NCBI RefSeq assembly: GCF_000187935.1
Contig: NZ_AEUT02000001.1
Span: 682,001 to 746,000, forward strand
Direction of reading: 5' to 3'
DNA: 64,000 bases
Origin: Streptococcus parauberis NCFD 2020
GTDB taxonomy: Bacteria; Bacillota; Bacilli; Lactobacillales; Streptococcaceae
The notes beneath the pieces are model-generated. The model was not told where the DNA came from. It saw only the letters and a list, made by a program, of their open reading frames with translations, and searched no databases. A program made the position numbers and the translations under genes. Positions 41,512 to 51,019 of the stretch are shown piece by piece; the stretch's first letter is position 1; each line of letters starts with the position of its first letter.

Positions 41512-43314
41512 CTACTCTTGTTTTGCAAAGTGAATCAATGTTTCTTTCAAATTGTCTGCTGGAAGTTGATCCAAGTTTGTTATGATGGCTTCAACTTCTG
41601 CTAATGGCTTGCTGGTTACCTTACCAACAAAAATTTTGTCGTGAATCTGTTCACTAACACGTTCGTTAGATGATAATAACTCTTCATAAAGTTTTTCACC
41701 AGGTCTGATTCCTGATTCTACAATTTTAATATCTTCTTCTGTGTGACCACTCAATTTGATTACTTTTTTCGCAAGGTCTAAAATTTTGACTGGTTCACCC
41801 ATATCAAGGACAAAGACCTCTCCACCTTTAGCCAAAAATCCTGCTTGAATGAAAAGACGACTAGCTTCCGGAATAGTCATGAAATAACGGGTCATTCTAA
41901 AGTCTGTTACTGTGATAGGTCCACCTTTTTTGATTTGCTCTTTAAAGAGAGGAACCACACTACCACGACTACCAAGGACGTTACCGAATCGCACAGCTGC
42001 AAACTGAGTTTTACCTTCTTCATTCAAGCCAGTGACGATCATTTCAGCGAAGCGCTTAGTTGCACCCATCACATTAGGTGGATTAACAGCTTTGTCAGTT
42101 GAGACCATGATAAATTTAGGAATCCCAGCAGCCTTGGCTGCTTCCGCCACATTTTTTGTCCCAAAGATATTATTTTTAACAGCTTCTTTTGGATTGTATT
42201 CCATCAATGGCACATGTTTATGTGCTGCAGCATGATAGACTATATCAGGTCGATAATTCGCCATAATTTCAAAAATCAAGTCTCGATCTTGAATGTCCGC
42301 GATAATTGGGACAATGTCAATTCGTCCCTTTAACAGTGCTGATAATTCACGATGAATCAGATAAATGGAATTTTCACCATGCCCTAAAAGTAAAATGCGT
42401 GCTGGATTAAATTTAGAAACTTGACGACAGATTTCTGAACCAATTGATCCTCCTGCACCAGTTACAAGAACTGTTTTCCCGTTAAAGAATGAATTTAAAG
42501 ACGTTTGATCTAATACTACTTCCTTTCGTCCAAGTAGGTCAGCAATCTCAATTTCTTTAAATTTATTAAGTGACACATTACCTAGAACGATATTCTCAAT
42601 ACTAGGCATATTGTTTACGTGAATGTTTGCGTTACGGCAGATATCTAAGATTGATTCTCGTTCTTCCCCAGATAAACTTGGGATGGCAATCGTAACTTGA
42701 TTAACTTCATATTCTGCTACTAATCTTGGAATGGAATTTTTATTTCCCAGTACTTTAATCCCGTGTAAGTAGGTGCCTAATTTATTGATATCAGCATCAA
42801 CAATACCGACAATGTCAATATCTTTACTCTTAGTCAGAATTGTTTGAATAAAGGCACTACCACCTTCACCGGCACCAACAACCAACATTTTTGTCTTTTG
42901 GTCTTTTTTATTATGTTTGACAAACAAATTTTGTTCATGCCACATCCGCCAAATCATCCGAGGAAGGATAATTAAAAATGTTCCAAAAAGGAATGATAAG
43001 AAAAGAAAACGACGACTGAATGTATCTAGGAAAAGAACGTCCACCAAATAACTTAATAGGGATGCGAAGAACATGTTAGCTGTTAGGATAAAGATGACTT
43101 TATTATCGGTAAAACGATTGATAATGGAAAAGATTCGAGCTCTTATTCCTAAAACTGTATAAACGAAAAGTGTTACAAAAAGAGTAATATAGATTTCTTT
43201 GTCGCTTAATCGAGTACTGTATGATAGCAAGAACCGAAAAGCCGACAGATGTGCGAATGTGATCATAAACACATCAATCAGATATAAAATCGCTCTTTTT
43301 TGACTTCTTTTCAT
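41512..43314 (-). CDS. membrane-bound nucleotide-sugar 4,6-dehydratase (CapD/PglF/WbpM family)
   Basis: The protein has 600 residues. Four or five N-terminal membrane helices (about residues 8-125) precede a regulatory Rossmann domain (MLVVGAGEGGSAFIQ) and the catalytic SDR domain with VTGAGGSIGSEICRQV (about residue 284). The active-site region is MVSTDKAVNPPNVMGATKR, where TDK replaces the YxxxK of soluble SDRs, as in this family. It makes UDP-4-keto-6-deoxy sugars. It follows cpsD by three bases and feeds the aminotransferase downstream. Confidence 0.9.
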   Translation of the reverse strand: MKRSQKRAILYLIDVFMITFAHLSAFRFLLSYSTRLSDKEIYITLFVTLFVYTVLGIRARIFSIINRFTDNKVIFILTANMFFASLLSYLVDVLFLDTFSRRFLFLSFLFGTFLIILPRMIWRMWHEQNLFVKHNKKDQKTKMLVVGAGEGGSAFIQTILTKSKDIDIVGIVDADINKLGTYLHGIKVLGNKNSIPRLVAEYEVNQVTIAIPSLSGEERESILDICRNANIHVNNMPSIENIVLGNVSLNKFKEIEIADLLGRKEVVLDQTSLNSFFNGKTVLVTGAGGSIGSEICRQVSKFNPARILLLGHGENSIYLIHRELSALLKGRIDIVPIIADIQDRDLIFEIMANYRPDIVYHAAAHKHVPLMEYNPKEAVKNNIFGTKNVAEAAKAAGIPKFIMVSTDKAVNPPNVMGATKRFAEMIVTGLNEEGKTQFAAVRFGNVLGSRGSVVPLFKEQIKKGGPITVTDFRMTRYFMTIPEASRLFIQAGFLAKGGEVFVLDMGEPVKILDLAKKVIKLSGHTEEDIKIVESGIRPGEKLYEELLSSNERVSEQIHDKIFVGKVTSKPLAEVEAIITNLDQLPADNLKETLIHFAKQE

Positions 43315-43317
43315 TTT

Positions 43318-44037
43318 TTATCTTCTCTTTCTAGATTTCTTTTTAGCTGGCTTACCATAATTCCCGTAAGCCCCATAACTACCATAACCACCATATGAAT
43401 CAAGTGTTTCTTCTACTTTATTTAAAATAACACCCAAGAACAAAGCACCACTTTGTTCCATTTGTTCTTTTGCTTTTTGGATAAAGCGTCGTTTAATAGC
43501 CCCAGCTTCTGTTACTAAGATGTTTGCGTCAGCCTTTTGTGAAATAATCGCTGAGTCGATAACAAGGCCAATAGGTGGGGTATCGATAATCACATAATCA
43601 AATAACTCTTTTACAGTATCGATCATGAAATTAAAATTGCTATTTTGGAGTAAAGTTGTTGGATTAGGAGGAACATGTCCTGCTGGAATCAACATTAAGT
43701 TTTCAATATTTGTATGAGAGATAACTGCTGATAATTCTGCATTACCTGACAGGTAACTTGATAGACCTTCATACTTTTCATCAGCTTTAAATGTACCAGA
43801 CATAACTGAATTACGGATGTCTGCATCGATTAATAGGGTTTTAAGACCTGCTTTAGCAAATGAGATAGCAATATTTGCGGATGTTGTCGATTTTCCTTCA
43901 CCAGGTTGTACTGAAGTCAAGGTGATAACTTTTAAATCTCGACCACTAAATTGGATGTTAGTCCGAATGGAGTTATAGTACTCTTCGGCGATATCATATA
44001 GTTCTTTTTTACTTTTTACTAATTCTAAACGTGCCAT
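43318..44037 (-). CDS. cpsD: capsule tyrosine kinase CpsD (BY-kinase)
   Basis: The protein has 239 residues. It has Walker [15 protein letters not shown] (about residue 46), Walker A' [10 protein letters not shown] and Walker [13 protein letters not shown]. The C-terminal autophosphorylation cluster carries repeated YG units ([15 protein letters not shown]), then a basic end. With CpsC as membrane activator and CpsB as phosphatase, it controls capsule chain length and amount. Ten bases separate it from cpsC. Confidence 0.96.
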   Translation of the reverse strand: MARLELVKSKKELYDIAEEYYNSIRTNIQFSGRDLKVITLTSVQPGEGKSTTSANIAISFAKAGLKTLLIDADIRNSVMSGTFKADEKYEGLSSYLSGNAELSAVISHTNIENLMLIPAGHVPPNPTTLLQNSNFNFMIDTVKELFDYVIIDTPPIGLVIDSAIISQKADANILVTEAGAIKRRFIQKAKEQMEQSGALFLGVILNKVEETLDSYGGYGSYGAYGNYGKPAKKKSRKRR

Positions 44038-44047
44038 TCTTTACCTC

Positions 44048-44740
44048 TTACATCTTGTTAGTGTTAGGTACAATACCTAACAAAGTCATACCAAGAAGCT
44101 CTTCAACATCTTCTGGGCGTTTCACGCGGTCATCAACGACTTCTCCGACAATCACTGTCACGATTGTTAAGAAAGCACCGAATAAAATACCAACAAGTGT
44201 GTTACGTTTGATATTTGGTGAAGATGGACTTGTCGGCATAACTGCTTTTTCAAGCGGAGTCACATCTTGAACCTTAGTGACTGATTTAATTTTTTCGGAT
44301 GCAACATCGCGAACTGAGTTTGCTAAGTCTTTAGCAGCCTGAGGGTCATGATTTGTCACAGCAATTGAGATAACACGTGTATCTGCTGGAATTGTTACCG
44401 CAATCATCTTACTCAATTCTTCCGGTGTCATTGAAACACCGTCATTAGCAATGACATCTTTCATAACATCACGAGATGTTATAATTTCCTTATAGTCATT
44501 AACTAATAAACCACCGGCTTGCAAGTCAGTTGCTGACAAATTATCAGCTTGTTGTGTTTTATTAAGAACATAAATACGTGTTGATGCTGTGTAAGAGGGC
44601 TTAATTAAGAAGATACTAGATAATAAAGCCAAAGTCCCAAAAAACAGGGCCATGAAAATAATTAAAAACTTCTTCGTCCATAACTTCTTTAATAAACTCA
44701 ATACATCAATTTCCATTGTTGGTTTTTCCATGTTATTCAT
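44048..44740 (-). CDS. cpsC: capsule chain-length regulator CpsC (Wzz family, BY-kinase activator)
   Basis: The protein has 230 residues. Membrane helices at about residues 27-48 and 180-200 flank an outer Wzz domain (SYTASTRIYVLNKTQQ..., PADTRVISIAVTNHDPQAAKDLANSV). The cytosolic C-terminus (VDDRVKRPEDVEELLGMTLLGIVPN) engages CpsD. Two in-frame ATGs (codons 1 and 4) could start it. Classical second partner of the CpsBCD phosphoregulatory system. Confidence 0.95.
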   Translation of the reverse strand: MNNMEKPTMEIDVLSLLKKLWTKKFLIIFMALFFGTLALLSSIFLIKPSYTASTRIYVLNKTQQADNLSATDLQAGGLLVNDYKEIITSRDVMKDVIANDGVSMTPEELSKMIAVTIPADTRVISIAVTNHDPQAAKDLANSVRDVASEKIKSVTKVQDVTPLEKAVMPTSPSSPNIKRNTLVGILFGAFLTIVTVIVGEVVDDRVKRPEDVEELLGMTLLGIVPNTNKM

Positions 44741-44748
44741 AAATTCTC

Positions 44749-45480
44749 CTATAAAAATTCGTTATTGATCAAACTTGCAGCATTCTCTTCAAAAAGTTTT
44801 CTTGCCCGTCTTGTTCCATAATCCTTTTCAACGATTTGATAAGCCTGTTTCATATATGGTGGACGTTTTTTTAGATTATGCATATCACTTGATATACAAT
44901 GGACTAAGTCCTTATCCAAAAAGTATTTGGCACGTTTTTTAAAGATTTTAAGTTTATCACCAAATAGCTTCGCTTTTAAGACATGGGCACTATTGACTTG
45001 CGTGTAACAACCCATATTAATTAACTCCTGCACACGGTCCCCATTAAATTCAAGAGCTGCGTAGCGTTCGATATGCGCGACAATTGGTGTAATTCCTAAC
45101 ATTAACACTTGAGATAAAGCTAAATGGATATCCTTCCATGGGGTCATCTGGCTAAATTCAATTAAAGCAAAACGTGTATCGTTCATGCGAGGAATTTCAT
45201 TATTTTCCAGTTTTTTTAGAATGTCTGCTGTGAAGTATAATTCACCACCGTATAACAAAGTTAAGTCTGGAAACTTATCTGCAGCTTCCCGTTTAACATG
45301 CTTAAATTTATTTAAAATGTCATCTTCTGGTGTTTCAAACATTCCTTTTCTGCGATGTGATGTTGATACAATTGTACGAACACCTTGCTTATAACTTTCC
45401 TCGAGTAACGATAAACTTTCATCTATTGTTAGCGGACCATCATCCACATCGAAAATGATGTGGGAATGGATATCAATCAT
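44749..45480 (-). CDS. cpsB: manganese-dependent tyrosine phosphatase CpsB (PHP domain)
   Basis: The protein has 243 residues. PHP metal ligands are visible in MIDIHSHIIFDVDDG, TSHRRKGMF, ELYF, HIERY and SSDMHNLKKRPP. It removes phosphate from CpsD tyrosines and so tunes capsule output. It starts directly after cpsA (one base apart), with a GGGGAAC ribosome site within the cpsA stop region. Confidence 0.96.
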   Translation of the reverse strand: MIDIHSHIIFDVDDGPLTIDESLSLLEESYKQGVRTIVSTSHRRKGMFETPEDDILNKFKHVKREAADKFPDLTLLYGGELYFTADILKKLENNEIPRMNDTRFALIEFSQMTPWKDIHLALSQVLMLGITPIVAHIERYAALEFNGDRVQELINMGCYTQVNSAHVLKAKLFGDKLKIFKKRAKYFLDKDLVHCISSDMHNLKKRPPYMKQAYQIVEKDYGTRRARKLFEENAASLINNEFL

Positions 45481-46944
45481 TTAGTTCCCCTCCATGGTAT
45501 TTTTTATTGCTTCTTTTGCAGTTTCGACACTCTGATCATCTAGTTTTAACATGTATAGAGCAGAACCTGGCATTGCATAAGATGGTAATTCACCAGTTGA
45601 CCCTGAACCAGTAACATCTTGTGACGTTACTGTATATGATGATTTATCAGCTACCTGTGAATTTGCTAATGTCATCAATTGATTTAATGATAAATTAGTT
45701 TGAATTGAATTTTGTAATCCCGTTACAATTGATGTAAATTGAGCTGGTGATTTAATTGTTGATAATTTTAGAATAACTGCCGAGATGACCTTCTCTTGAT
45801 TTTTACCACGATCGTTATCTCCACCTTGTAGTGAATGACGTTCGCGAACAAATGTTAGAGCTTGTTTTGAATTCAGAGCAATCCGACCTTGTGGGAAGTC
45901 ATAACCATTTGCACTAAAAGCTTGGTCATTATTAACTTCAATGCCACCTAATAAATCAATTAGATCCATGAAAGTCGAGAAATTAATTCTTGCATAGTTA
46001 TTAATCTTGATGTTATATAGACTTTCTAGAGTTGCCATAGAAGTCTCTACACCATAGATTCCAGCATGAGTTAACTTATCGTACTGATCTCCTCCGCCGC
46101 CAGGTATTTTCACATAAGAATCACGAGGTGTTGTTGTTAACAGAACTTTGTGGGTCTTAGTATTGGCAGTCAAAATGATGTTCACGTCTGAACGTGAAAC
46201 TGTAGAAATTGCGCCATAAGTATCAATACCACTGATATAGACATTAAAGGAATCCTTATTTGATGACAGTTTATTTGACGATTTGATTGCTTTTTTGACT
46301 TTGTAAGTGTAAATAGTCTTAACTTTATCCCTATAGTTGGCATCTGATTGCTCAATCAATGAACCATAGGCACTATTTAAGACCATCGCCTTTGAAGAAC
46401 CAATCATCATTTTGTCATAAGCTTCCTTATATGAAGCAACATTATTGCTTGCTAAATCAATTTTTTTGTCTTCTTTAATACGCTTTAACAAAGAATGAAT
46501 ATTCGATGCATCCATATCAGTTGGTGCATCAACTTCTTTCAACTCAGAAACAGATTGAATTGAACTATCTTTAGGAACAACTACTGACATTTCAACTTCT
46601 GAGAAAGATGCCGTTTTATTCATCTGTGCTGTAAAGTCAATAGTTTGTTTAAAAGCAAAAAGAGTAATTGCCAAAATAATGTTAGCAATTATCAAAGTAA
46701 TCATTGATAGAAATCTTGCTCGTTTTCTAATAATTAAGATAAGCCATAACAAAAAGAGCAAAAATAAAATTCCAGCCACAATTAAATTGAAATGATGGAA
46801 TGCAAGGAAATTATAAGTATACATTAAGAATGTAATTATAAGTGAAAGCACTGTAAACAATAAAAGTAAAGCGAGATTTATGACGCTAAAACTCCTGCTT
46901 CCATTACTTGTAGAACCGCGTCTACTTCTTGATTTTGCTGCCAT
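45481..46944 (-). CDS. cpsA: LytR-CpsA-Psr (LCP) family protein CpsA
   Basis: The protein has 487 residues. Three membrane helices span about residues 20-105. They are followed by an accessory domain (about 115-235) and the LCP catalytic domain with NVYISGIDTYG, NIILTANTKTHKVLLTTTPRDSYVKIPG and TFVRERHSLQGGDNDRGKNQ. The paired Asp and Arg bind the lipid pyrophosphate head. LCP proteins attach capsule to cell-wall peptidoglycan. It is the first gene of the locus, driven by the promoter at 46989-47017. Confidence 0.95.
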   Translation of the reverse strand: MAAKSRSRRGSTSNGSRSFSVINLALLLLFTVLSLIITFLMYTYNFLAFHHFNLIVAGILFLLFLLWLILIIRKRARFLSMITLIIANIILAITLFAFKQTIDFTAQMNKTASFSEVEMSVVVPKDSSIQSVSELKEVDAPTDMDASNIHSLLKRIKEDKKIDLASNNVASYKEAYDKMMIGSSKAMVLNSAYGSLIEQSDANYRDKVKTIYTYKVKKAIKSSNKLSSNKDSFNVYISGIDTYGAISTVSRSDVNIILTANTKTHKVLLTTTPRDSYVKIPGGGGDQYDKLTHAGIYGVETSMATLESLYNIKINNYARINFSTFMDLIDLLGGIEVNNDQAFSANGYDFPQGRIALNSKQALTFVRERHSLQGGDNDRGKNQEKVISAVILKLSTIKSPAQFTSIVTGLQNSIQTNLSLNQLMTLANSQVADKSSYTVTSQDVTGSGSTGELPSYAMPGSALYMLKLDDQSVETAKEAIKNTMEGN

Positions 46945-46988
46945 TTAATAAGTCTCCAAATCATGTTTTTACATAGAAATATAGGAAA

Positions 46989-47017
46989 ATTATACCAAAT
47001 TTTCACATTTTTTGCAA
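46989..47017 (-). promoter_or_regulatory. capsule operon promoter
   Basis: On the minus strand TTGCAA (47012-47017), 17 bases and TGG-TATAAT (46989-46994) give a predicted start about 40 bases before the cpsA ATG. The region up to cpsY (46945-47200) is very AT-rich and also holds the cpsY promoter. Confidence 0.7.
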
Positions 47018-47200
47018 TTTTTGATTATTAGAATATTAACAAAAATTCAATAAATTTCAATGAAGACGGTTACTTTCTAAATTATCTTTTTAAATTAGAA
47101 ATTGTATATTTTTAAGTTTGTAATATATATGGTTTTTAAAAATATACCGTTGAGGATACTTAATCTTGATAAAAATTGCTATTTAATATAGACTGAAAGT

Positions 47201-48103
47201 ATGAGATTACAACAATTACATTACATTATAAAAGTTGTTGAATGTGGCTCGATGAACGTCGCAGCAAAACAACTTTTCATTACTCAACCTAGCCTCTCAA
47301 ATGCTGTTAAGGATTTAGAAAACGAGATGGGAATTACTATCTTTAATAGAAATCCAAAGGGTATCACCCTAACAAAGGATGGTGTCGAATTTTTATCTTA
47401 TGCACGCCAAGTTGTTGAGCAAACATCCCTCTTAGAAGACAGATATAAAAATCTCAATTCTAAACGAGAACTTTTTAGTGTGTCTTCACAGCACTACGCC
47501 TTTGTTGTTAATGCTTTTGTCTCACTATTAAAAGAAACCGATATGACCCAGTATGAACTTTTCCTTCGTGAAACAAGAACTTGGGAAATCTTAGATGATG
47601 TTAAAAACTTCCGATCTGAAATTGGTGTTTTATTTTTAAACGACTATAACCGTGATGTCCTAAGCAAGATGATGGAGGATGACCACTTAATTGCGACACC
47701 ACTCTTCAAGGCTCACCCTCACATTTTTATCAGTCGAAATCATCCGCTTGCCAAGCATACACGTTTAACCTTCAATGATTTAAAACCATACCCTTATCTC
47801 AGATATGATCAAGGCTTACACAACTCCTTCTACTTTTCGGAAGAAATGTTGTCAGAAATCAGTCATCCCAAATCCATCGTGGTCAGTGACCGAGCAACCT
47901 TGTTTAATCTTATGATTGGTTTAGATGGTTATACCATCGCCAGTGGCATTCTGAACAGTAATTTAAACGGAGATGGGATTGTTGCAATCCCACTTGATGT
48001 TCCTGACATTATCGATATTGTATATATCACACACGAAAAGGCAAATTTATCAAAAATGGGCCAAGCCTTTATTGATTATTTGATCAAAGAGGTTCAATTT
48101 TAA
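47201..48103 (+). CDS. cpsY: LysR-type regulator CpsY
   Basis: The protein has 300 residues. Residues 1-60 are the winged HTH (MRLQQLHYIIKVVECGSMNVAAKQLFITQPSLSNAVKDLE). The rest is the LysR effector domain. It is divergent from cpsA, the position of cpsY in other streptococcal capsule loci. In those species, CpsY/MtaR proteins act more on amino-acid uptake and surface adaptation than on capsule itself. It ends at a terminator shared with the convergent gene. Confidence 0.92.
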   Translation: MRLQQLHYIIKVVECGSMNVAAKQLFITQPSLSNAVKDLENEMGITIFNRNPKGITLTKDGVEFLSYARQVVEQTSLLEDRYKNLNSKRELFSVSSQHYAFVVNAFVSLLKETDMTQYELFLRETRTWEILDDVKNFRSEIGVLFLNDYNRDVLSKMMEDDHLIATPLFKAHPHIFISRNHPLAKHTRLTFNDLKPYPYLRYDQGLHNSFYFSEEMLSEISHPKSIVVSDRATLFNLMIGLDGYTIASGILNSNLNGDGIVAIPLDVPDIIDIVYITHEKANLSKMGQAFIDYLIKEVQF

Positions 48104-48108
48104 AAGAC

Positions 48109-48140
48109 AAAAGCTAGTCATCCAATGACTAGCTTATTTT
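48109..48140. terminator. bidirectional terminator between cpsY and the deo operon end
   Basis: AAGCTAGTCA / TGACTAGCTT stem with five-base loop between convergent genes; A-rich on the left and T-rich on the right. Confidence 0.85.
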
Positions 48141-48916
48141 AATTGTAACTGCTCTTCGATGACAGTATTAATCCGATCGAAGTAAAATGGCGTGCGTTGA
48201 TAATCCACTCCAGCATAAGTGGCCAGCTCAATAATTTTATCAAGAAAAGCTTGCGAAGAGAATTGGGTTGTCCGGTGTAACTCTTCTTCATCAAATGCTT
48301 TGATTAAATGAGCTAACGGATTACGAACTGATTTTTCAAATTTCCTTAAACCTTCGACAGTTGTTTTTATGTCAGTAGGTAAGTCAGATAATTGAATTAA
48401 GTCACTAAGACTTCGACTAGTAATATTGCGGCTTTGACGTTTTGATAAATAGTTATCAAACAATGGCAAGTGAGCTTGATACATAGCATCAAAATTCCAA
48501 GTATCATACTCCTCATTTTTAGCATCATTAATAAAAGTATCTAAATTAGGTACTTGTGATTTTACCAACCTCAAAAAGAGACGATAAAGGATTGGTGAAA
48601 CCGAACGAACAAAATCAATAATTTCACCATTTTTGACTTTTACTTCTAAATCTAAAATGTAATTAGCAAGTTGTTCATCCAATTTATCTTCATTCATAAA
48701 TAAAGGAATTTGATACTTTTCTTCGATACGTTTTGTATCAGCCTCATGCTCATAGAGAAATTCTAAATTGAGTTCACGACGTTCTTTTAATAATTCAATC
48801 AAAAATAAGGTATCCTCAGAAAGGTTCGTCATTTTTGATGCAACTTTAAATGCGTGACTATAAGCATAGACATCCAAAAGGATGTCTATTGTTTCATTTA
48901 AATCAGTCATAGGCAA
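48134..48916 (-). CDS. conserved streptococcal protein of unknown function, coupled to deoD
   Basis: The protein has 260 residues, helical and acidic, without membrane segments or motifs I recognise; RYRRS-free, but with a charged centre ([25 protein letters not shown]) that resembles a HEPN/Abi-like R-x4-6-H pattern only loosely. It starts at ATG 48916 or, more likely, the ATG at 48910, both overlapping the deoD stop. An equivalent ORF beside cpsY is known from related capsule loci. It is co-transcribed with the nucleoside genes; function unknown. Confidence 0.75.
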   Translation of the reverse strand: MPMTDLNETIDILLDVYAYSHAFKVASKMTNLSEDTLFLIELLKERRELNLEFLYEHEADTKRIEEKYQIPLFMNEDKLDEQLANYILDLEVKVKNGEIIDFVRSVSPILYRLFLRLVKSQVPNLDTFINDAKNEEYDTWNFDAMYQAHLPLFDNYLSKRQSRNITSRSLSDLIQLSDLPTDIKTTVEGLRKFEKSVRNPLAHLIKAFDEEELHRTTQFSSQAFLDKIIELATYAGVDYQRTPFYFDRINTVIEEQLQLK

Positions 48917-49616
48917 TCAGCGTTTCTAGTCCAATCTTCATCATATCAGTGAAAGTTGTTTGACGTTCTTCTGCACTAGTATCTTCACTTGGATCATTCA
49001 AGTTATCAGAAATTGTCATGATTCCCAAAGCTTTAACACCATGTTGTGCAGCTAAATAATAGAGGGCTGCAGCTTCCATCTCGATTGCTTTAACGCCTAG
49101 TTCCCCAAGAGCCATATTACGTTCAGGCATATTTGAATAAAAAACATCTGAAGATAATACAGAGCCAACATGAGTAGTTACACCCATCTCTTTTGCAATA
49201 TGGTAAGCCTTATCAAGCAAATCAAAATCAGCAATTTGTGGGAAATCAAATTCTGGGAAATCATTACGGATAATATAAGAATTTGTCGCCGCAGCTTGTG
49301 CTAAGACCAATTCACGGACATGAACATTAGGATCAATAGCACCAGCAGTTCCCACACGGATAAGGGTTTTCACCCCATAATCAACAATTAATTCGCGGGC
49401 ATAGATAGAAATAGATGGCATACCCATCCCAGTCCCCATTACAGAAACACGTTGTCCTTTGTACATACCAGTGTAACCAAACATGTTACGAACCTCGTTG
49501 AAACACACAGCATCTTCAAGAAAATTTTCAGCGATGAATTTAGCACGCAAAGGATCCCCCGGAAGAAGAATCTTATCGGCAATCTCGCCAGGTTGCGCAG
49601 AAATATGAATAGACAT
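48903..49616 (-). CDS. deoD: purine-nucleoside phosphorylase DeoD-type
   Basis: The protein has 237 residues, the hexameric bacterial PNP family. It has [21 protein letters not shown] (phosphate-binding Arg), [24 protein letters not shown] and the ribose/base site EMEAAALY; the catalytic Asp is in TISDNLND. It splits purine nucleosides with phosphate. The ATG directly follows the second copy of the structured RNA element, and no Shine-Dalgarno is visible. Confidence 0.96.
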   Translation of the reverse strand: MSIHISAQPGEIADKILLPGDPLRAKFIAENFLEDAVCFNEVRNMFGYTGMYKGQRVSVMGTGMGMPSISIYARELIVDYGVKTLIRVGTAGAIDPNVHVRELVLAQAAATNSYIIRNDFPEFDFPQIADFDLLDKAYHIAKEMGVTTHVGSVLSSDVFYSNMPERNMALGELGVKAIEMEAAALYYLAAQHGVKALGIMTISDNLNDPSEDTSAEERQTTFTDMMKIGLETLIAYD

Positions 49617-49753
49617 AATTTAAGATATGAAGGGCGACAGAGAACAAAGTAAAAATAGGAAACTGACGACGCATCACAGATACTAGACAGTTTATCTTTT
49701 TGACCAAGTCCTTAGCCTGAGTTCAAATCCATGAGCTCAGCCCTCACCTTTCT
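49617..49753 (-). ncRNA. structured RNA element upstream of deoD, copy 2 (possible asd-type RNA)
   Basis: On the minus strand it begins GAAAGG and ends TATCTTAAATT directly before the deoD ATG. Outer helix: GAGGGC (complement of 49740-49745) with GCCCTT (49630-49635). Inner helix: AAAAAGATAAACTG (49688-49701) with CAGTTTCCTATTTTT (49651-49665). An extra hairpin TGAG...CTCA lies between. Compared with copy 1 the helix bases change on both sides while pairing is kept, which supports an RNA fold. It lies between punA and deoD and may be an independent small RNA or a leader. Confidence 0.55.
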
Positions 49754-49778
49754 GATTTTATTTTTTTAGAATTTTATT

Positions 49779-50588
49779 TTATAGTTCAGCAAGGATTGCT
49801 TTTACCAATCCTTTGAAATCTTCTTTGATATGTTGTGTTACTTCAACTACTTCTTCGTGGTTTAATTCTGATTGGAAACCAGCAGCAAAGTTTGTAATGG
49901 CAGAAATACCCAAAACTTTCATTCCTGAATGGGCAGCAACAATGACTTCTGGAACAGTTGACATACCAACCGCATCTGCACCGAGTGTCTTGAAGGCACG
50001 GATTTCAGCAGGTGTTTCGTAAGTCGGACCTGTAACACCAATATAGACACCACCTTCAAGTTTTATGCCTAATTTGTCAGCAACTGTAAGGGCAGTTTTA
50101 CGATAATCTGAGGTATAAGCGTCAGACATATCTGGGAAACGTGGACCAAATTCTTCCAAGTTTTCACCAATCAATGGATTATTGCCAGTCATATTGATAT
50201 GATCTGTAATTACCATTAATGTGCCAGGACCATAGCCAATACCTCCAGCAGCATTTGTTACAAGGACACCAGTACAACCTAAAGCTTTCATCACACGCAC
50301 AGGGAAAGTTACCGTTTCCAGAGGATTACCTTCGTAAAAATGGAAACGACCTTGCAAAGCAAGTACTTTACGTCCTGCTAATTCACCATATACTAATTTC
50401 CCAGCATGGCCAACAACTGTTGACTGTCCCCAGTTGGGAATTTCTGAGTAATCAATTACGATGGCATTTTCAACTTCTTCAGCTAATTCTCCTAAACCTG
50501 ATCCTAAGATAAGACCAAATTCTGGTTCAGTAATACCTTTTGCTAGCAAAAAATCTCTTGTTTCATTAATTTTTGTCATTAACGACAT
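49779..50588 (-). CDS. punA: purine-nucleoside phosphorylase PunA-type
   Basis: The start is the ATG at 50586-50588 (MSLMTKINETRDFL...), five bases after AGGAGA; 269 residues. Trimeric PNP family: LILGSGLGELAEEV, the phosphate-binding GHAGKLVYG, VTNAAGGI, and the guanine-site region AVGMSTVPEVI...ITNFAAG. It acts on inosine and guanosine. It is the second purine phosphorylase of the operon, complementing DeoD. Confidence 0.95.
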   Translation of the reverse strand: MSLMTKINETRDFLLAKGITEPEFGLILGSGLGELAEEVENAIVIDYSEIPNWGQSTVVGHAGKLVYGELAGRKVLALQGRFHFYEGNPLETVTFPVRVMKALGCTGVLVTNAAGGIGYGPGTLMVITDHINMTGNNPLIGENLEEFGPRFPDMSDAYTSDYRKTALTVADKLGIKLEGGVYIGVTGPTYETPAEIRAFKTLGADAVGMSTVPEVIVAAHSGMKVLGISAITNFAAGFQSELNHEEVVEVTQHIKEDFKGLVKAILAEL

Positions 50589-50603
50589 ATACATCTCCTA
50601 AAA

Positions 50604-51011
50604 TTATAATGGATTAACCACTTCACCATCTTCCTTAGTATAAGGACTTGGTAGTGGAACAGGTAATATCTCAAGTAAGGCTTCTGATGGACGGCAAAGT
50701 TTTGTCCCTTTTCTTGTTACAACAATTGGACGATTAATCAAGATAGGGTCTTCCATCATGGCATCCAGAATCTCATCTTCAGTCACAGCTTCTTTATCTA
50801 AACCATGCTGATTATACTCTGGTACATTTTTGCGCACAAGTTCTTGGAAGGAAATGCCCATTGCTGCCACCAAATCCAATAATTTTTCTCTGCTCGGCGG
50901 ATTCTGCAAATACTCAATTACTTGAGGTTCAATGCCTGCATGACGAATTATTGCAAGTACATTGCGGGAAGTTCCACAGTTGGGGTTGTGATAAATAGTT
51001 ACTTTTCCCAT
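50604..51011 (-). CDS. ArsC-family reductase (glutaredoxin-dependent arsenate reductase type)
   Basis: The protein has 135 residues with a thioredoxin-like fold. The catalytic Cys12 sits in YHNPNCGTSRN, and the three arginines that bind arsenate are in the ELVRKN, LINRPIVV and CRPSEALLEIL blocks. By family it reduces arsenate with glutathione/glutaredoxin, yet no ars genes are near and its operon is for nucleosides, so arsenate or another oxyanion may be only one of its substrates. It starts eight bases after deoB. Confidence 0.85.
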   Translation of the reverse strand: MGKVTIYHNPNCGTSRNVLAIIRHAGIEPQVIEYLQNPPSREKLLDLVAAMGISFQELVRKNVPEYNQHGLDKEAVTEDEILDAMMEDPILINRPIVVTRKGTKLCRPSEALLEILPVPLPSPYTKEDGEVVNPL

Positions 51012-51019
51012 ATGGCTCC

